Shown here in pieces: positions 63,001-64,000 of a stretch of 64,000 nt of DNA (position 1 is the stretch's first letter; each line of letters begins with the position of its first letter). Both the position numbers and the translations under genes were made by a program. The notes beneath the pieces were generated by a model. The model was not told the DNA's origin. It did not search any database and saw only the letters and a program-made list of their open reading frames with translations. This DNA is from Leishmania martiniquensis. Its lineage: Eukaryota; Euglenozoa; Kinetoplastea; Trypanosomatida; Trypanosomatidae. The DNA is taken from contig NC_090162.1 in assembly GCF_017916325.1 (NCBI RefSeq), positions 651,001 to 715,000 on the forward strand. Direction: 5' to 3'.

Positions 63001-64000
63001 TCCCCCCTCCGGTTCATTTCCGCGTGGTTCTCGAATCCCTCGCTCTCGTCTGCAAAGTCATCACCACCGGCACCAGATGTGCGCGCGCGTACGGCGATGC
63101 GAGCATCGGGAGAAGGGTGAGGAGGGTGTGGGGTAGAAGCGTGGTATACACCTGGTGCATGGCGCCATTATCAAGCATGGGGAGTGGGGAAAGGGAGAGG
63201 CATAGATGCACCCAAGCAGTGGAACGGAACACAGAGGCAGGCCGTCCGCAACGCACACCGATCCTCAGCGGAAGAGACCCCTCTTATTCTTTTTTTCTGA
63301 TGCTCTCAGTGGGCGCCAGATGAGATGTGCATGTGTATGCTTGCGCTAGCGGGCATCGCAGCATCGCCTTGCAGGAAAGCGCTGCCTTCTGCTCTATTGT
63401 CGCCTTTTGGGGGGGCGAGAAGGGGGACTCGCTTCCCTTTCTTGGGTCTGCCGGATGTCACTGGCCTCTTGGTGTTGTGCTCCCCCTCCTCTCCCTTTTT
63501 CTTCCCCGCCCTCCTGCTCGTCGTCGCCTCTCCCCCACACCCCTCGCGCCCCTTTCCGTGTGTGTGTGTGTGTCTTTGCATCGACGCAACGTCTTTCTCC
63601 CTTCTCGGGCGCTTCCGCGTGCCTGGTCTCTTCCTTCGCTTTTTCTGCCACCTCTTTCAAGACAGCCGTTCCCCCTCTCCCCACCCCACCACGACATGGC
63701 GTGCTCGGGGAAGCAATGGAGGGAGGCGGAAACGGCAAGGTCGGCCTTTGCTCACGCTTTCTCGCAGCTGCTCCATCGCTCTCACTTCGTGCCACCACAC
63801 AGCTAATGCACATGGGCATCACGCACTCACGTACTCACACATGCACACACGTAGCCGACCCCCTCCCACTCATCGGCACCAGTCGACACTGGGCTCCTAT
63901 GCGCACGCATCTGCACCATCTCTCTCTCTTTCGATGTCCTCCTTCTTCCCTCTGCGCTATGTTCTTTGGCTTCTGCTAAGCTTCTTTTATGGCTGTCGTG
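60084..64000. other. Gene-free right end of window
   Basis: No protein gene supported on either strand. Likely Mex67 3' UTR at the left, then CT/CA/TG-rich spacer with TG tracts (61251, 62935, 63560), C runs (61160, 62915) and several pyrimidine-AG sites. Open frames of 100-190 aa are low-complexity translations of these tracts. The next gene's 5' region may begin just beyond the right edge. Confidence 0.55.

Noticed and set aside
63407..63979. 190-aa open frame at the right end
   Set aside because: Pro/Ser/Cys-rich translation of CT and TG tracts, without a domain.
1..64000. Transcription strand-switch region or promoter
   Set aside because: All supported genes are on the + strand, so no divergent or convergent switch is present in the window.

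Overview
The window looks like nuclear DNA of a trypanosomatid, most probably Leishmania. The evidence is that all thirteen supported protein genes lie on the + strand, none has an intron, and they are separated by long pyrimidine-rich, CA/TG-rich spacers. Strong polypyrimidine-AG trans-splice acceptors sit just upstream of several start codons, and codon usage is GC-rich. From memory, the cluster of eIF4E-1, a WASH strumpellin, UBA4 and MEX67 fits Leishmania chromosome 27 and its syntenic block on T. brucei chromosome 11. No strand switch is visible, so the whole window could be part of one polycistronic unit.

Layout, 1-24 kb. The window opens inside a very large polytopic membrane protein whose C-terminus is a DGAT2-type acyltransferase. 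It is followed by a putative mitochondrial protein and an amino-acid transporter. A gene-poor 5.9 kb stretch carries a 0.9 kb repeat. Next comes a second DGAT2 gene, built from an apparently exact copy of the last 446 codons and 3' flank of the first. Then come two very small single-membrane-segment proteins (56 and 62 aa), a 218-aa protein of unknown function and the first of two histone H1-like genes.

Layout, 24-64 kb. After the second H1-like gene and a 4.3 kb spacer come eIF4E-1, the second copy of the 0.9 kb repeat, a DNAI3/WDR63-type dynein intermediate chain, an ALIX-like Bro1 protein, a Ser-rich 1311-aa protein, WASHC5/strumpellin, a UBA4/MOCS3 protein with E1 and rhodanese domains, and a Mex67-like mRNA exporter. 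The last 3.9 kb has no convincing gene.

The genes are not a functional operon. They cover lipid synthesis, amino-acid uptake, chromatin, translation, flagellar motility, endosomal sorting (Bro1 and strumpellin), tRNA thiolation and mRNA export, as is usual for trypanosomatid polycistrons.

The most unusual content is structural: (i) a partial gene duplication that made a new chimeric DGAT2 gene; (ii) a 0.9 kb near-identical direct repeat 23.4 kb apart, with a degenerate inverted third copy; (iii) a near-perfect 275 bp inverted repeat flanking the 1311-aa protein and strumpellin genes, the kind of arrangement linked to gene amplification in Leishmania; (iv) eIF4E-1 with Phe at the position of the eIF4G-contacting Trp and two possible trans-splice-dependent starts. 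I did not find a clearly unprecedented system. Identity statements come from reading the sequence by eye, not from alignment software.
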